Of a DNA stretch of 64,000 bases, positions 45,849 to 56,154 are shown one piece after another; the first letter of the stretch is position 1; each line of letters begins with the position of its first letter. The notes under the pieces are model-generated. The model worked only from the letters and a program-made list of their open reading frames with translations, was not told where the DNA came from and ran no database searches. Origin of the DNA: Pseudophaeobacter arcticus DSM 23566 (GTDB taxonomy: Bacteria; Pseudomonadota; Alphaproteobacteria; Rhodobacterales; Rhodobacteraceae); NCBI RefSeq assembly GCF_000473205.1, contig NZ_KI421507.1:3457057-3521056 (forward strand), in the 5' to 3' direction. Made by a program: the position numbers and the translations under genes.

Positions 45849-46663
45849 CCATGCTTGCCCATGTCAGCACCCCGGGCCAAAGCCACCACGCCGAAGGCAC
45901 GCGCGCCATCCATCGCGCGCTGCCCGAGGAGGTGCCCGTCGCGCTGGTTTTTAATGGCACGACGCAGGCGGTTATGATGGCGACACCCACCGATCTGGCG
46001 GATTTCGCCTGGGGCTTTGCCCTGACCGAAGGCATCGTCACCGATCCGGCGCAGATCAAGGATTTCGAGACCGTCGATCACGCGCAGGGCATCGAAGCGC
46101 GTTTCTGGCTGACCGAGGACCGCGCCCACGCGCTGGCCGCAAGGCGTCGTGCCATGGCCGGACCGGTGGGGTGCGGGCTGTGCGGGATCGACAGCCTTGA
46201 ACAAGCGCTCCGCGCGGTGCCGCGGGTGCGGTCCGACCTGCGCCTGACGCCCGCAGACGTGGCCCGCGCGACGGATGCGCTGCGCGACCACCAGCGGCTG
46301 CACGACCTGACCCGCGCCACCCATGCGGCCGGGTTCCTTCTGCCCCATGCGGGCGTGACCTTGGCGCGCGAGGACGTGGGCCGCCACAACGCGCTGGACA
46401 AGCTGATCGGGGCTTTGCAACAGCACGGCCTCCCGCCCGGTAGCGGCGCCGCCGTGATAACCTCGCGGCTCTCGGTGGAACTGGTGCAAAAATGCGCCAT
46501 GACCGGCATTCCCGTGTTGATCGCCGTCTCGGCCCCGACGGGGGCTGCAGTCCGACTAGCCAAAGAGGCCGGGATCACCCTTGCCGCCTTTGCCAGAGGT
46601 GGCGGCTTCGACCTGTATTCTCACCCCTATCGCATCACCAAAGAGGTCGAACATGTCGCCTGA
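45845..46663 (+). CDS. fdhD: Formate dehydrogenase sulfurtransferase (FdhD/FdsC)
   Basis: Accessory protein of 272 residues that delivers sulfur to the molybdenum cofactor of formate dehydrogenase. Typical FdhD pieces are DFAWGFALTEGIV, RVGCGLCGIDSLEQ-like GPVGCGLCGIDSLEQAL, and REDVGRHNALDKLIGAL. The CGLC cysteines are the sulfur-carrying positions. It overlaps fdsA upstream and fdsD downstream. In the fds nomenclature this is fdsC. Confidence 0.93.
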   Translation: MTMLAHVSTPGQSHHAEGTRAIHRALPEEVPVALVFNGTTQAVMMATPTDLADFAWGFALTEGIVTDPAQIKDFETVDHAQGIEARFWLTEDRAHALAARRRAMAGPVGCGLCGIDSLEQALRAVPRVRSDLRLTPADVARATDALRDHQRLHDLTRATHAAGFLLPHAGVTLAREDVGRHNALDKLIGALQQHGLPPGSGAAVITSRLSVELVQKCAMTGIPVLIAVSAPTGAAVRLAKEAGITLAAFARGGGFDLYSHPYRITKEVEHVA

Positions 46664-46856
46664 AAAGATGGTCCGCATGGCGAACCAGATCGCCACCTTC
46701 TTCAAGACTCAGCCGAACGACGACGCGCCGGCCAAGGTTGCCGCGCATATCAAAGATTTTTGGGAACCTCGCATGCGCAGCCAACTGCGCTCCTACGCCG
46801 AAACCGGCGGGGCGGGTCTGGATGATATCGTCCTGAAGGCGATACCACTGGTCTGA
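46653..46856 (+). CDS. fdsD: Formate dehydrogenase delta subunit
   Basis: Small subunit of 67 residues closing the operon. MVRMANQIATFFKTQP and the following helix up to IKDFWEPRMRSQLRSY are typical of FdsD, a protein needed for stable, active formate dehydrogenase. The ATG at 46,653 lies within fdhD (11-base overlap). Confidence 0.9.
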   Translation: MSPEKMVRMANQIATFFKTQPNDDAPAKVAAHIKDFWEPRMRSQLRSYAETGGAGLDDIVLKAIPLV

Positions 46857-46858
46857 GT

Positions 46859-46942
46859 GTCTCTATCAGGCGCTTTGCTCAGCGTAGCCACCAACTCAAG
46901 GACGCGCGTGTGATAGGTCTCGGCCATGGACGGATGTAGCAA
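46859..46942 (-). pseudogene. Recombinase remnant, middle piece (minus strand)
   Basis: The minus strand reads LLHPSMAETYHTRVLELVAT followed by LSKAPDRD, resembling the coiled region that precedes the C-terminus of large serine recombinases. The matching C-terminal piece lies at 47,144-47,323 on the opposite strand, so the gene was split by an inversion. Confidence 0.55.
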
Positions 46943-47005
46943 GGGCAGGGTGTGCGGTACGTTTGGGCTCCGACGCCAGTTGTGTCTCTGGTTCCTTTTG
47001 TTTGG

Positions 47006-47101
47006 CTGAGCTGTGTGCGGTCCAACTTCGCGCGTGACGGGCACGGCGCCCAAGAGAGCGGCCACGATCGCATGTCCGGTCTCATGTAGCGCGATGCGGC
47101 G
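47006..47101 (-). pseudogene. Zinc-peptidase-like remnant (HExxH)
   Basis: RRIALHETGHAIVAALLGAV resembles the HExGH zinc site of FtsH-type M41 peptidases. Only about 32 codons are recognisable between the two recombinase pieces. Confidence 0.45.
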
Positions 47102-47143
47102 CTGGCCTGCGTTCGTCTGGGCGGCAACCCAGAGACCACGGGT

Positions 47144-47323
47144 GCGGATGAAGCGCGAGAGATCGTGCGAGGGCTGATCGAGCGGATTGTGGTTTCGCCA
47201 GAGGCGGGACGCGGTAAGCGACCTGTGCCGCGGGTTGAGCTTTATGGGTCCTTGGCGGGTATATTGGCGTTGAGCTTTGGCCGTAAGAGAGATTCCCAAA
47301 AGCAAAAAAACCGCCTCAGATGA
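47144..47323 (+). pseudogene. Recombinase remnant, C-terminal piece (plus strand)
   Basis: ADEAREIVRGLIERIVVSPE, then RVELYGSLAGILALSFG and a stop, match the C-terminal end of large serine recombinases. No start or catalytic domain is present. Confidence 0.6.
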
Positions 47324-47330
47324 GACGGTT
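47302..47330 (-). terminator. rrn operon terminator
   Basis: On the minus strand CCGTCTCA-TC-TGAGGCGG forms a stem (one mismatch) followed by seven T, just after the tRNA-fMet gene. It is a rho-independent terminator for the rRNA operon. Confidence 0.85.
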
Positions 47331-47348
47331 GTGGAAGTTGCAGGAATT

Positions 47349-47425
<77 letters not shown>

Positions 47426-47435
47426 ACAGTATTCT

Positions 47436-47538
47436 TGTCCTATCGCCTATTGGCTACTTGAGGACATATGTTTGTCCTATCGCCTATCGGCTACTTGAGG
47501 ACCTTATGTTTGGGCTATCGCTTTCGCTAGTTAAGCCC
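47436..47538 (-). repeat. Three rrn hairpin repeats between 5S and tRNA-fMet
   Basis: Copies at 47,436-47,466, 47,474-47,502 and 47,512-47,538. Each has the core TATCGCY..GCTACTTGAG (third: GCTAGTTAAG) flanked by complementary outer bases (TGTCC/GGACA, GTCC/GGAC, GGGC/GCCC). They are members of the ten-copy family of this operon and probably fold in the precursor RNA. Confidence 0.85.
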
Positions 47539-47637
47539 TTTGTTGTCTTTACCGTTAGGTTTAGAGACGATTGTTCCTTCAGTGATTTGGTATCTGAAGG
47601 ATATTTTATCGTTTAGAGTTTTTGGATTTTACTAGGT

Positions 47638-47752
47638 TTGGCAGTGACCTACTCTCCCACGCCTTAAGACGCAGTACCATTGGCGCAAAGGCACTTAACT
47701 TCCGGGTTCGGGATGGGACCGGGTGTTTTGCTCTCGCTATCGCCACCAAACC
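47638..47752 (-). rRNA. 5S ribosomal RNA
   Basis: Minus strand begins TTTGGTGGCGATAGCGAGAG, contains CCCGAACCCGGAAGTTAAG and ends GGGAGAGTAGGTCACTGCC, all standard 5S segments. Ends are approximate to a few bases. Confidence 0.93.
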
Positions 47753-47755
47753 AAG

Positions 47756-47789
47756 AAAAATCCAAGAACCTGCGGTTCTTGGATTTTTT
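47756..47789 (-). repeat. Perfect terminator-like hairpin between 23S and 5S
   Basis: AAATCCAAGAACC and GGTTCTTGGATTT form a 13-base perfect stem with a three-base loop and A/T tracts on both sides, about 5 bases before the 5S 5' end. It looks like a rho-independent terminator in either direction but sits inside an operon, so processing or attenuation is possible. Confidence 0.7.
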
Positions 47790-47803
47790 TTGGTTGGCGG
47801 TCG

Positions 47804-47980
47804 GCAGGGTATTTGCTTTAGCAAATGCCCGAGAGACCGCGCCCCAGTTATGTCACGAGGACATTTCCAAGATCGCAGGGAAACAATCAACACTGACGAC
47901 GTTACGCAAGTAAAGTCTGTCAGGCAGCAGGCAGAGTATTTGCATTGCAAATGCACGTTGCTGCACCTTTGTTATGTCAC
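47804..47980 (-). repeat. Second rrn repeat family, copies 1 and 2
   Basis: Copies at 47,804-47,856 and 47,931-47,980, in the 23S-5S spacer, share GTATTTGC, GCAAATGC and TTATGTCAC in the same order, with a hairpin of TTTGC/GCAAA. A third copy is at 51,661-51,712. Confidence 0.6.
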
Positions 47981-48451
47981 AAGTCAATTGGTGCTTATTT
48001 GGTTCTTGGCTGTCTATTACTAGATCAGATCAAGCCAATCGGGCGATTAGTACCAGTCAACTGAACGTGTTACCACGCTTACATCTCTGGCCTATTGACG
48101 AGGTGGTCTACCTCGGCCCTCAGGGATACCTTGTTTTGAGGGGGGCTTCCCGCTTAGATGCCTTCAGCGGTTATCCTGTCCGAACATAGCTACCCAGCAC
48201 TGCCGTTGGCACGACAACTGGTCCACCAGTGGTTCGTTCACCCCGGTCCTCTCGTACTAGGGGCAACTCCTCTCAAGTATCCTACACCCACGGCAGATAG
48301 GGACCGAACTGTCTCACGACGTTCTAAACCCAGCTCACGTACCTCTTTAAACGGCGAACAGCCGTACCCTTGGGACCTGCTCCAGCCCCAGGATGAGATG
48401 AGCCGACATCGAGGTGCCAAACACTGCCGTCGATATGGACTCTTGGGCAGT

Positions 48452-48505
<54 letters not shown>

Positions 48506-48643
48506 TCGGGACCACCGGATCACTATGGCCGACTTTCGTCTCTGCTCGACTTGTCAGTCTCGCAGTCAGGCTGGCTTTTGCCATTGCACTCAACGAGCGA
48601 TTTCCGACCGCTCTGAGCCAACCTTCGCGCGCCTCCGTTACGC

Positions 48644-48678
<35 letters not shown>

Positions 48679-48933
48679 ACGCAGGGTCCCGGATCCGGAT
48701 AACGGACCGCGGTTAGACATCAAGAGTGCGAAGGGTGGTATCTCAAGGGAGGCTCCACCGAGACTAGCGTCTCGGTTTCGATGCCTACCACCTATCCTGC
48801 ACGTCACAATCCTGATGCCAGTGCGAAGCTGTAGTAAAGGTGCACGGGGTCTTTCCGTCTAACCGCGGGAAGCCTGCATCTTGACAGGCAATTCAATTTC
48901 GCTGAGTCGATGTTGGAGACAGCGGGGAAGTCG

Positions 48934-49016
<83 letters not shown>

Positions 49017-49579
49017 TGGGCTTCAATTCAGAGCTCTCACCCCTCCTTTTAACCTTCAGGCACCGGGCAGGCGTCAGACCCTATACGTCGTCTTGCGACT
49101 TCGCAGAGCCCTGTGTTTTTAATAAACAGTCGCCACCCCCTGGTTTGTGCCCCCGGATTCCACTTGCGTAGGACCCGGGCCTCCTTCTCGCGAACTTACG
49201 GAGGTATTTTGCCGAGTTCCTTCAACATCGTTCTCTCAAGCGCCTTGGTATTCTCTACCAGTCCACCTGTGTCGGTTTAGGGTACGATCTTATAGAGGGG
49301 CTATTTCCAGGAACCGCTCAGCTGCTCATTCAATCCAATAAGGATGAACAACACCCGCGATCCGTCACCACCTCATGGCCCAGGAATATTAACCTGGTTC
49401 CCATCGACTACGCCTTTCGGCCTCGCCTTAGGGGTCGGCTTACCCTGCTCAGATTAGCTTTAAGCAGGAACCCTTGGACTTTCGGCGAGAGTGTCTCTCA
49501 CACTCTTTGTCGCTACTCATGTCATCATTCTCGCTAGTGATCTCTCCACGGGATCGCTCACGCGCCCGCTTCATCGAAA

Positions 49580-49662
49580 GGATTTATGTCTGTGCTACCG
49601 CTTCGCTACTTGAGCACGTTTGACCGCGCCCTCATATCTCAGCGATAAAGCAGACAAAATCC
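49580..49662 (-). repeat. Inserted stem inside 23S carrying an rrn hairpin repeat
   Basis: GGATTTATGTCTG and CAGACAAAATCC bracket an extra stem of about 83 bases that has no counterpart in the E. coli 23S region after helix 45 as I recall it. Inside it, 49,592-49,617 is one copy of the rrn hairpin (GTGC/GCAC outer bases). Confidence 0.65.
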
Positions 49663-50717
49663 TGTGTCACACTACGCTCTGCTACCATGCACTATGTGCA
49701 TCCTCAGCTTCGGCTCATGGCTTGAGCCCCGTTACATCTTCGCCGCAGGACGTCTTAATTAGACCAGTGAGCTGTTACGCTATCTTTAAAAGATGGCTGC
49801 TTCTAAGCCAACTTCCTGGTTGTTTTGGACATCCCACCTGCTTTCCCACTTAGCCATGAATTAGGGGCCTTAGCTGGAGGTCAGGGTTGTTTCCCTCTCC
49901 ACTACGGACGTTAGCATCCGCAGTGTGTCTGCCGTATAGTACTCCCGGGTATTCGGAGTTTGGTTAGGATCAGTAAGACGGTGAGTCCCCATTACCCATC
50001 CAGTGCTCTACCCCCCGGGGTATTCGTACGACGCTCTACCTAAATAGATTTCGCAGAGAACCAGCTATCTCCGAGTTTGATTGGCCTTTCACCCCTAGGC
50101 ACAGCTCATCCCGATCTTTTTCAACAGATGTGGGTTCGGTCCTCCAGTGCATGTTACTGCACCTTCAACCTGGCCATGCCTAGATCACTCGGTTTCGGGT
50201 CTGATCCCACGAACTCATTCGCCCTATTAAGACTCGCTTTCGCTGCGCCTACACCTAACGGTTTAAGCTTGCTCGTGAGACCAAGTCGATGACCCATTAT
50301 ACAAAAGGTACGCTGTCAGGCCGCAAGGGCCCTCCAACTGATTGTAGGCGTTCGGTTTCAGGTACTGTTTCACTCCCCTCGTCGGGGTGCTTTTCACCTT
50401 TCCCTCACAGTACTGGTTCACTATCGGTCAGTAAGGAGTACTTAGCCTTCGAAGGTGGTCCTCCGATCTTCAGACAGAATTTCACGTGTTCCGCCCTACT
50501 TAATACGTCCTCTCATGCTTCGAATACGGGACTATCACCCGCTATGGTCCTGCTTCCCAACAGGTTCTTCTCACACTCAAGGCTCGGCTGGTCCCCGTTC
50601 GCTCGCCGCTACTAGGGGAGTATCAATTGATTTCCTTTCCTCCGGGTACTTAGATGTTTCAGTTCCCCGGGTTTGCTCTTATAAACCTATGTATTCAGTT
50701 CATAAGTACCTGGTTAA

Positions 50718-50752
50718 GAACATTATAAATTACCGAAGCAATTATAATGAAC
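50718..50752 (-). other. AT-rich hairpin in 23S near the 5' end (possible intervening sequence)
   Basis: CATTATAA and TTATAATG (50,721-50,749) form a hairpin in the region of helix 9, where alphaproteobacterial 23S RNAs are often cleaved. It is a candidate fragmentation site. Confidence 0.5.
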
Positions 50753-50919
50753 TTTCAGGTGGGTTGCCCCATTCAGAAATTCATGGATCAAAGCTTATTC
50801 TCAGCTCCCCATGACTTATCGCAGAGTATCACGTCTTTCATCGCCTCTTACTGCCAAGGCATTCACCAAACGCCCTTCTCGCGCTTGATCTGATCCAGAA
50901 ATAGAGAGCCACGTTATTT

Positions 50920-51125
50920 GCGCTACCGCCTATTCGGCTACTTGAGCGCAGATATGATCTCCTGCCGCTTCGCTACTTGAGGACTTGATTAAGTCTCAAA
51001 CACCGAGCGCCAAAACATCAATGGCAATCAGGATCCAGCCGCTGGTAAGTAGCCGGACCACAATCTCTGAACCAAAAAGCATACTTTCCCATGTTTGATG
51101 CCCTATCGCTTCGCTACTTGAGGGC
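50920..51125 (-). repeat. Three rrn hairpin repeats between tRNA-Ala and 23S
   Basis: Copies at 50,920-50,949 (GCGC/GCGC), 50,960-50,983 (TCCT/AGGA) and 51,100-51,125 (GCCC/GGGC). The core is TACCGCY..GCTACTTGAG or a close variant; the outer bases differ but stay complementary. The bases from 51,126 to 51,449 hold no other gene. Confidence 0.85.
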
Positions 51126-51449
51126 CTGATGTCGGTCAGACCCGGTATCAAAACAGGCGTCAAACATATGTGGTTCCAAAACCTATGCGGAATTGGAACC
51201 GGGTTAGTGTACTTGACTTGGACAACTCTGTCGTTTCAAACCGGCATACTCATGGACGTCCGAGGAAACAGACGTGTTCATAAGCTCGCTGTGTAAAACC
51301 CGAAGATCTCACCCAGCACCAATCTGAGATCATCCCCACACTCGGGGCGATCAACAGTGTTGTTGATTGTTTCTCTCTTTACGATATCAATTCGTCCAAT
51401 TGGACGGTTAAGAACTGCGCACAGTGCTTAACGATCTAATTGTCTGTAA

Positions 51450-51525
51450 TGGTGGAGCCTAGGAGGATCGAACTCCTGACCTCCTGAATGCAAATCAGGC
51501 GCTCTCCCAGCTGAGCTAAGGCCCC
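51450..51525 (-). tRNA. tRNA-Ala (TGC)
   Basis: Minus-strand cloverleaf GGGGCCTTAGCTCAGCTGGG with anticodon TGC in TTTGCAT and encoded CCA. Standard spacer tRNA of the rrn operon. Confidence 0.96.
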
Positions 51526-51546
51526 ATCTTAATCCCGAAGGATGAG

Positions 51547-51623
<77 letters not shown>

Positions 51624-51660
51624 GGTTTTCGATTTGCAAAGCAAATCAAAACCCGTGTGC

Positions 51661-51712
51661 GACAGGGTATTGCAAAGCAATGCCCGAGAGCAGCACTCAG
51701 TGGTTATGTCAC
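51661..51712 (-). repeat. Second rrn repeat family, copy 3
   Basis: GGTATTGCAAAGCAATGCCC followed by GAGAG and TTATGTCAC, matching the copies in the 23S-5S spacer. It lies between tRNA-Ile and 16S. Confidence 0.6.
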
Positions 51713-51785
51713 CAGGCAGCGCCAGATAACGGCTGCTGCCGCGACTTGTCTGAAGAGATATGAGGACGGCTCGGTCCATGTTAGT

Positions 51786-51899
51786 GTCCTACCGCCTTGC
51801 GGCGACGTAAGGACCTAACTGATGTTGAACAGTTTTGATTACTGTTCATTGCTAAGTGTATCACGACTTTTATGCGCTACCGCTTCGCTACTTGAGCGC
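51786..51899 (-). repeat. Two rrn hairpin repeats between 16S and tRNA-Ile
   Basis: Copies at 51,786-51,814 (GTCC/GGAC, divergent core GCGACGTAAG) and 51,874-51,899 (GCGC/GCGC, consensus core). Both are in the internal spacer, downstream of 16S in the transcript. Confidence 0.8.
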
Positions 51900-51928
51900 G
51901 TTGGTAACTCAACCAAGTATCTAGATAC

Positions 51929-53400
<1,472 letters not shown>

Positions 53401-53594
53401 AAAAGCAATCGCTTGCTTATCCTTGACGTTCGAACCTCTGCACATCTCCAATACTCAGGGCCACCTTTGGGGGCAGGCCCATATGTTCACCCGGCTAAGG
53501 ATTGAACACGCATTGGAAGTCATCTGTTTGATGTACACAGTTTTCATAAGAAAACAGTGAACCGTTCAAACAGTGAAGCTGACACTCTATCATC

Positions 53595-53620
53595 GCGCTA
53601 CCGCTGCGCTACTTGAGCGC
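53595..53620 (-). repeat. rrn hairpin repeat in the 16S leader
   Basis: GCGC-TACCGCTGCGCTACTTGA-GCGC, the consensus form, in the leader 195 bases upstream of 16S. Confidence 0.85.
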
Positions 53621-53884
53621 CGCAATATTACTAAGAGCGTTGATATACAGACGTTGATCCATCGAAACGAACCAAACCGCCCACATATCTCTTCAGTTAT
53701 CATCAATGTCAAAGAGCAACACCCAAAGGCCAAAAACAAGACCACCGCGCCAATTCCTTAGCGCAACCGCCTCATCACACCCCTCAGATGCCCCGGTCTC
53801 TCCCGAGCGTCACAACCGTCTCTCCGGCCCGTCCGGCCGCCGAAGCAACCCCACCAAACCGCGTCGCCGCTGCCGGTAGAGGGG

Positions 53885-53913
53885 GTTCTAGTGTTAACTC
53901 AACAAACCCGCAA
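53885..53913 (-). promoter_or_regulatory. Candidate rrn promoter
   Basis: On the minus strand TTGCGG (53,913-53,908) and TAGAAC (53,890-53,885) are separated by 17 bases, followed by a C-rich start region. The spacing and position about 485 bases upstream of 16S fit an rrn promoter. The stretch 53,914-54,167 holds no gene I can support; the plus-strand open frame there has no binding site or family features. Confidence 0.55.
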
Positions 53914-54167
53914 GACCTAAATTACAAAATCAGTACCTTTTTTCAGAAGAGCCAGAAAATAAGGCAAATTCAGATGGTTAATCCAAAATTCACCACCACA
54001 GCCCCCCAAAAACCGCCCAGCCTTCATACCAAAAACAACACAGCTCAGCGCACACACAAGCCGCCCCCCGAGTCACCTCAAATCCCAAAACACACAGGGC
54101 CAATCACTCAGGGTCAAACACTCAGGGCCAGCGTTCATTCTGGGAAGAGAACTGCCGCAGGCGGCCG

Positions 54168-54797
54168 TCAGGTTTTAAGACCAAAACTGCGTACCATCAC
54201 ACCAAATCCACCAGAAAGCCGTGTCGCCAGCAGAGCCAGGATCACTGCCAGATAGATCAAAGGCTCAATCTGAAAGCCCTTCACCAGCATCACATAATGG
54301 ATCCCCCCCAATAGGGCGGCGGGATAGGTCAGCAGGTGGAGCCGCTTCCAGCGGCGACCAAGGCGTTTGACCGAGACATTGTTTGAAGTCAGGGCAAGCG
54401 GCAGCAGCAGCACAAAGCCCGCCATGCCAATGGTGATATAGGGGCGTTTGGCGATATCGCCCAGGATCTGGCTGATGATCTGCACGTCAAGAACCAGCCA
54501 GACCAGCAGATGCAGCGCCACATAGGTGAAGGTCAGCACGCCAATGGCCCGCCGGAACCGCATCAGGTTCACCCCGGCAAAGCGGCGCAGGGGCGTCACT
54601 GCCAGGCCCAGAACCAAAAGCTGCAAGGCGCGCTCGCCCAGATCATGCTCCAGCGCCTTGACCGGATCCGCCCCCAGGCCACCGGTGCTGCCGAGATACA
54701 AAAGCCACAAGGGATACAGCGCCCCCAGAAGGTACAAGACCCAAGTGGGGATTTTGCGAAGGGCTGCATTTGTCCTGTCGATCATTGTGTCGATCAT
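54168..54797 (-). CDS. msrQ: MsrQ haem-binding membrane subunit
   Basis: Inner-membrane haem protein of 209 residues that passes electrons from quinones to MsrP for repair of oxidised periplasmic methionines. Six helices are visible, with His ligand candidates in FTYVALHLLVWL and LHLLTYPAALLGGIHYVML. The ATG at 54,797 gives MIDRTNAALRKIPTWVLYLL, the usual start. It is 363 bases downstream of msrP, unusually far for this pair. Confidence 0.9.
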   Translation of the reverse strand: MIDTMIDRTNAALRKIPTWVLYLLGALYPLWLLYLGSTGGLGADPVKALEHDLGERALQLLVLGLAVTPLRRFAGVNLMRFRRAIGVLTFTYVALHLLVWLVLDVQIISQILGDIAKRPYITIGMAGFVLLLPLALTSNNVSVKRLGRRWKRLHLLTYPAALLGGIHYVMLVKGFQIEPLIYLAVILALLATRLSGGFGVMVRSFGLKT

Positions 54798-55160
54798 CCT
54801 GTGACCCGTCCTTTTCCGGTTTGCGCCTTGCGTCACTGCATCCGTTTGGGGCACGGGCAGAAGGGCTGGCATCAAAGATAAGGCACCTCCGCGCAAAGCC
54901 CAAAGGGGATTACACCGTGCTCACTTAGAGTTCAGCTAGGTTACAGGTCATGGTGGGATCCAATGCTGCTGCGACAAGCGAAAAGGCCACCCCCCTAAGG
55001 CGTGCCGCTTTAGACTGTGACCCGCGACGCGGACCCTGCAACGTAGCCCGCCAAGGGGAGTACCCCTCCGGCCTGATCTGTACTGCGCCCGGTTTTATCA
55101 GCCCGCAACTTTGTCAGCCCACCAGCCCTGCCCACCAACCATGCCCGCCTGGCAGTACCG
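54798..55160. other. No gene seen between msrP and msrQ
   Basis: About 360 bases without a supported gene. A small GGGGTACTCCCC palindrome occurs near 55,060. In many relatives the two msr genes touch or overlap, so this spacer is unusual. Confidence 0.4.
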
Positions 55161-56081
55161 TCAGAAATGTTTGGCGAGATCCATTCCCTCGTAGAGGGAA
55201 GCCACCTCTTGCTCATATCCGTTGAACATCAGCGTGTCCTGGCGGCTGGCAAACAACCCACCGCCGAGACGGCGCTCGGAGGCCTGGCTCCACCGCGGGT
55301 GAGAGACCTCTGGGTTTACATTACTATAGAATCCATACTCCCGCGCGTTTGCCATGTTCCAGCTGGTCTGGGGTTCTTTATCCGTCAGGGTAATCCGCAC
55401 AATGGATTTGATTGATTTGAAGCCGTATTTCCATGGCACCACCAATCGCAGCGGCGCACCGTTCTGGTTTGGCAGGTCTTTGCCAAAGATACCGGTCGCC
55501 ATCAGGGTCAGCGGGTGCATGGCCTCATCCAGGCGCAGACCCTCGCGGTAGGGCCAATCAAGTACCCGATAGGCGGTGCCGGGCATTTCAGAGGGGCGAT
55601 AGAGCGTTTCAAAGGCCACGTATTTGGCCTCACTTTGGACACCAGCCAGGGCCAGCAGGTCGGCCAGTTCAAACCCGGTCCAGGGTACCACCATCGACCA
55701 GGCCTCGACACAGCGGAAGCGGTATATACGTTCCTCCAGGGTCATCTCGCTCAGGATTTGCTGGAAATCATAGTCGCCGGGGCGCTCCACCATCCCGTCA
55801 ATCTTGACGCTCCAGGGCGCGGTGGTCAGCTGACCGGCATATTGGGCGGGGTCGCCTTTGCCGGTGCCAAACTCATAATAGTTGCAATAGCTGGTCACGT
55901 CCTCCCAGGAGTTTGGCTCCAGGGTTTCCGCCTGTGCCGCCCCCGGCAGCGCCCCCAGACCAGCCAGACCGGCCAGCCCCGTCATACCGCCAAGCCCCGC
56001 CATGATCTGGCGGCGGTTCATAAATGCAGCTTTGGGGGTCACATCTGCGGCGGTAAGCGTATTGGTCCAGCGGCGGGCCAT
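55161..56081 (-). CDS. msrP: MsrP molybdoenzyme, periplasmic methionine sulfoxide reductase
   Basis: Molybdenum-cofactor reductase of 306 residues exported by the Tat system: [17 protein letters not shown] provides the twin-arginine signal, cleaved after GAAQA. The molybdenum-binding Cys is in [18 protein letters not shown]. The C-terminal part ends EGMDLAKHF. It pairs with MsrQ downstream. Confidence 0.93.
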   Translation of the reverse strand: MARRWTNTLTAADVTPKAAFMNRRQIMAGLGGMTGLAGLAGLGALPGAAQAETLEPNSWEDVTSYCNYYEFGTGKGDPAQYAGQLTTAPWSVKIDGMVERPGDYDFQQILSEMTLEERIYRFRCVEAWSMVVPWTGFELADLLALAGVQSEAKYVAFETLYRPSEMPGTAYRVLDWPYREGLRLDEAMHPLTLMATGIFGKDLPNQNGAPLRLVVPWKYGFKSIKSIVRITLTDKEPQTSWNMANAREYGFYSNVNPEVSHPRWSQASERRLGGGLFASRQDTLMFNGYEQEVASLYEGMDLAKHF

Positions 56082-56154
56082 GAGGGCATCTCCTAAAATG
56101 TATCGTTCCCCACTGGACTACCGCAGCAAGCCGCACAGGCCAAAACATATCCTG

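Noticed and set aside
53788..54255. Plus-strand frame of 155 codons upstream of rrn
   Set aside because: No binding site, low-complexity Pro/Thr/Lys composition, and it covers the rrn promoter region and the end of msrQ.
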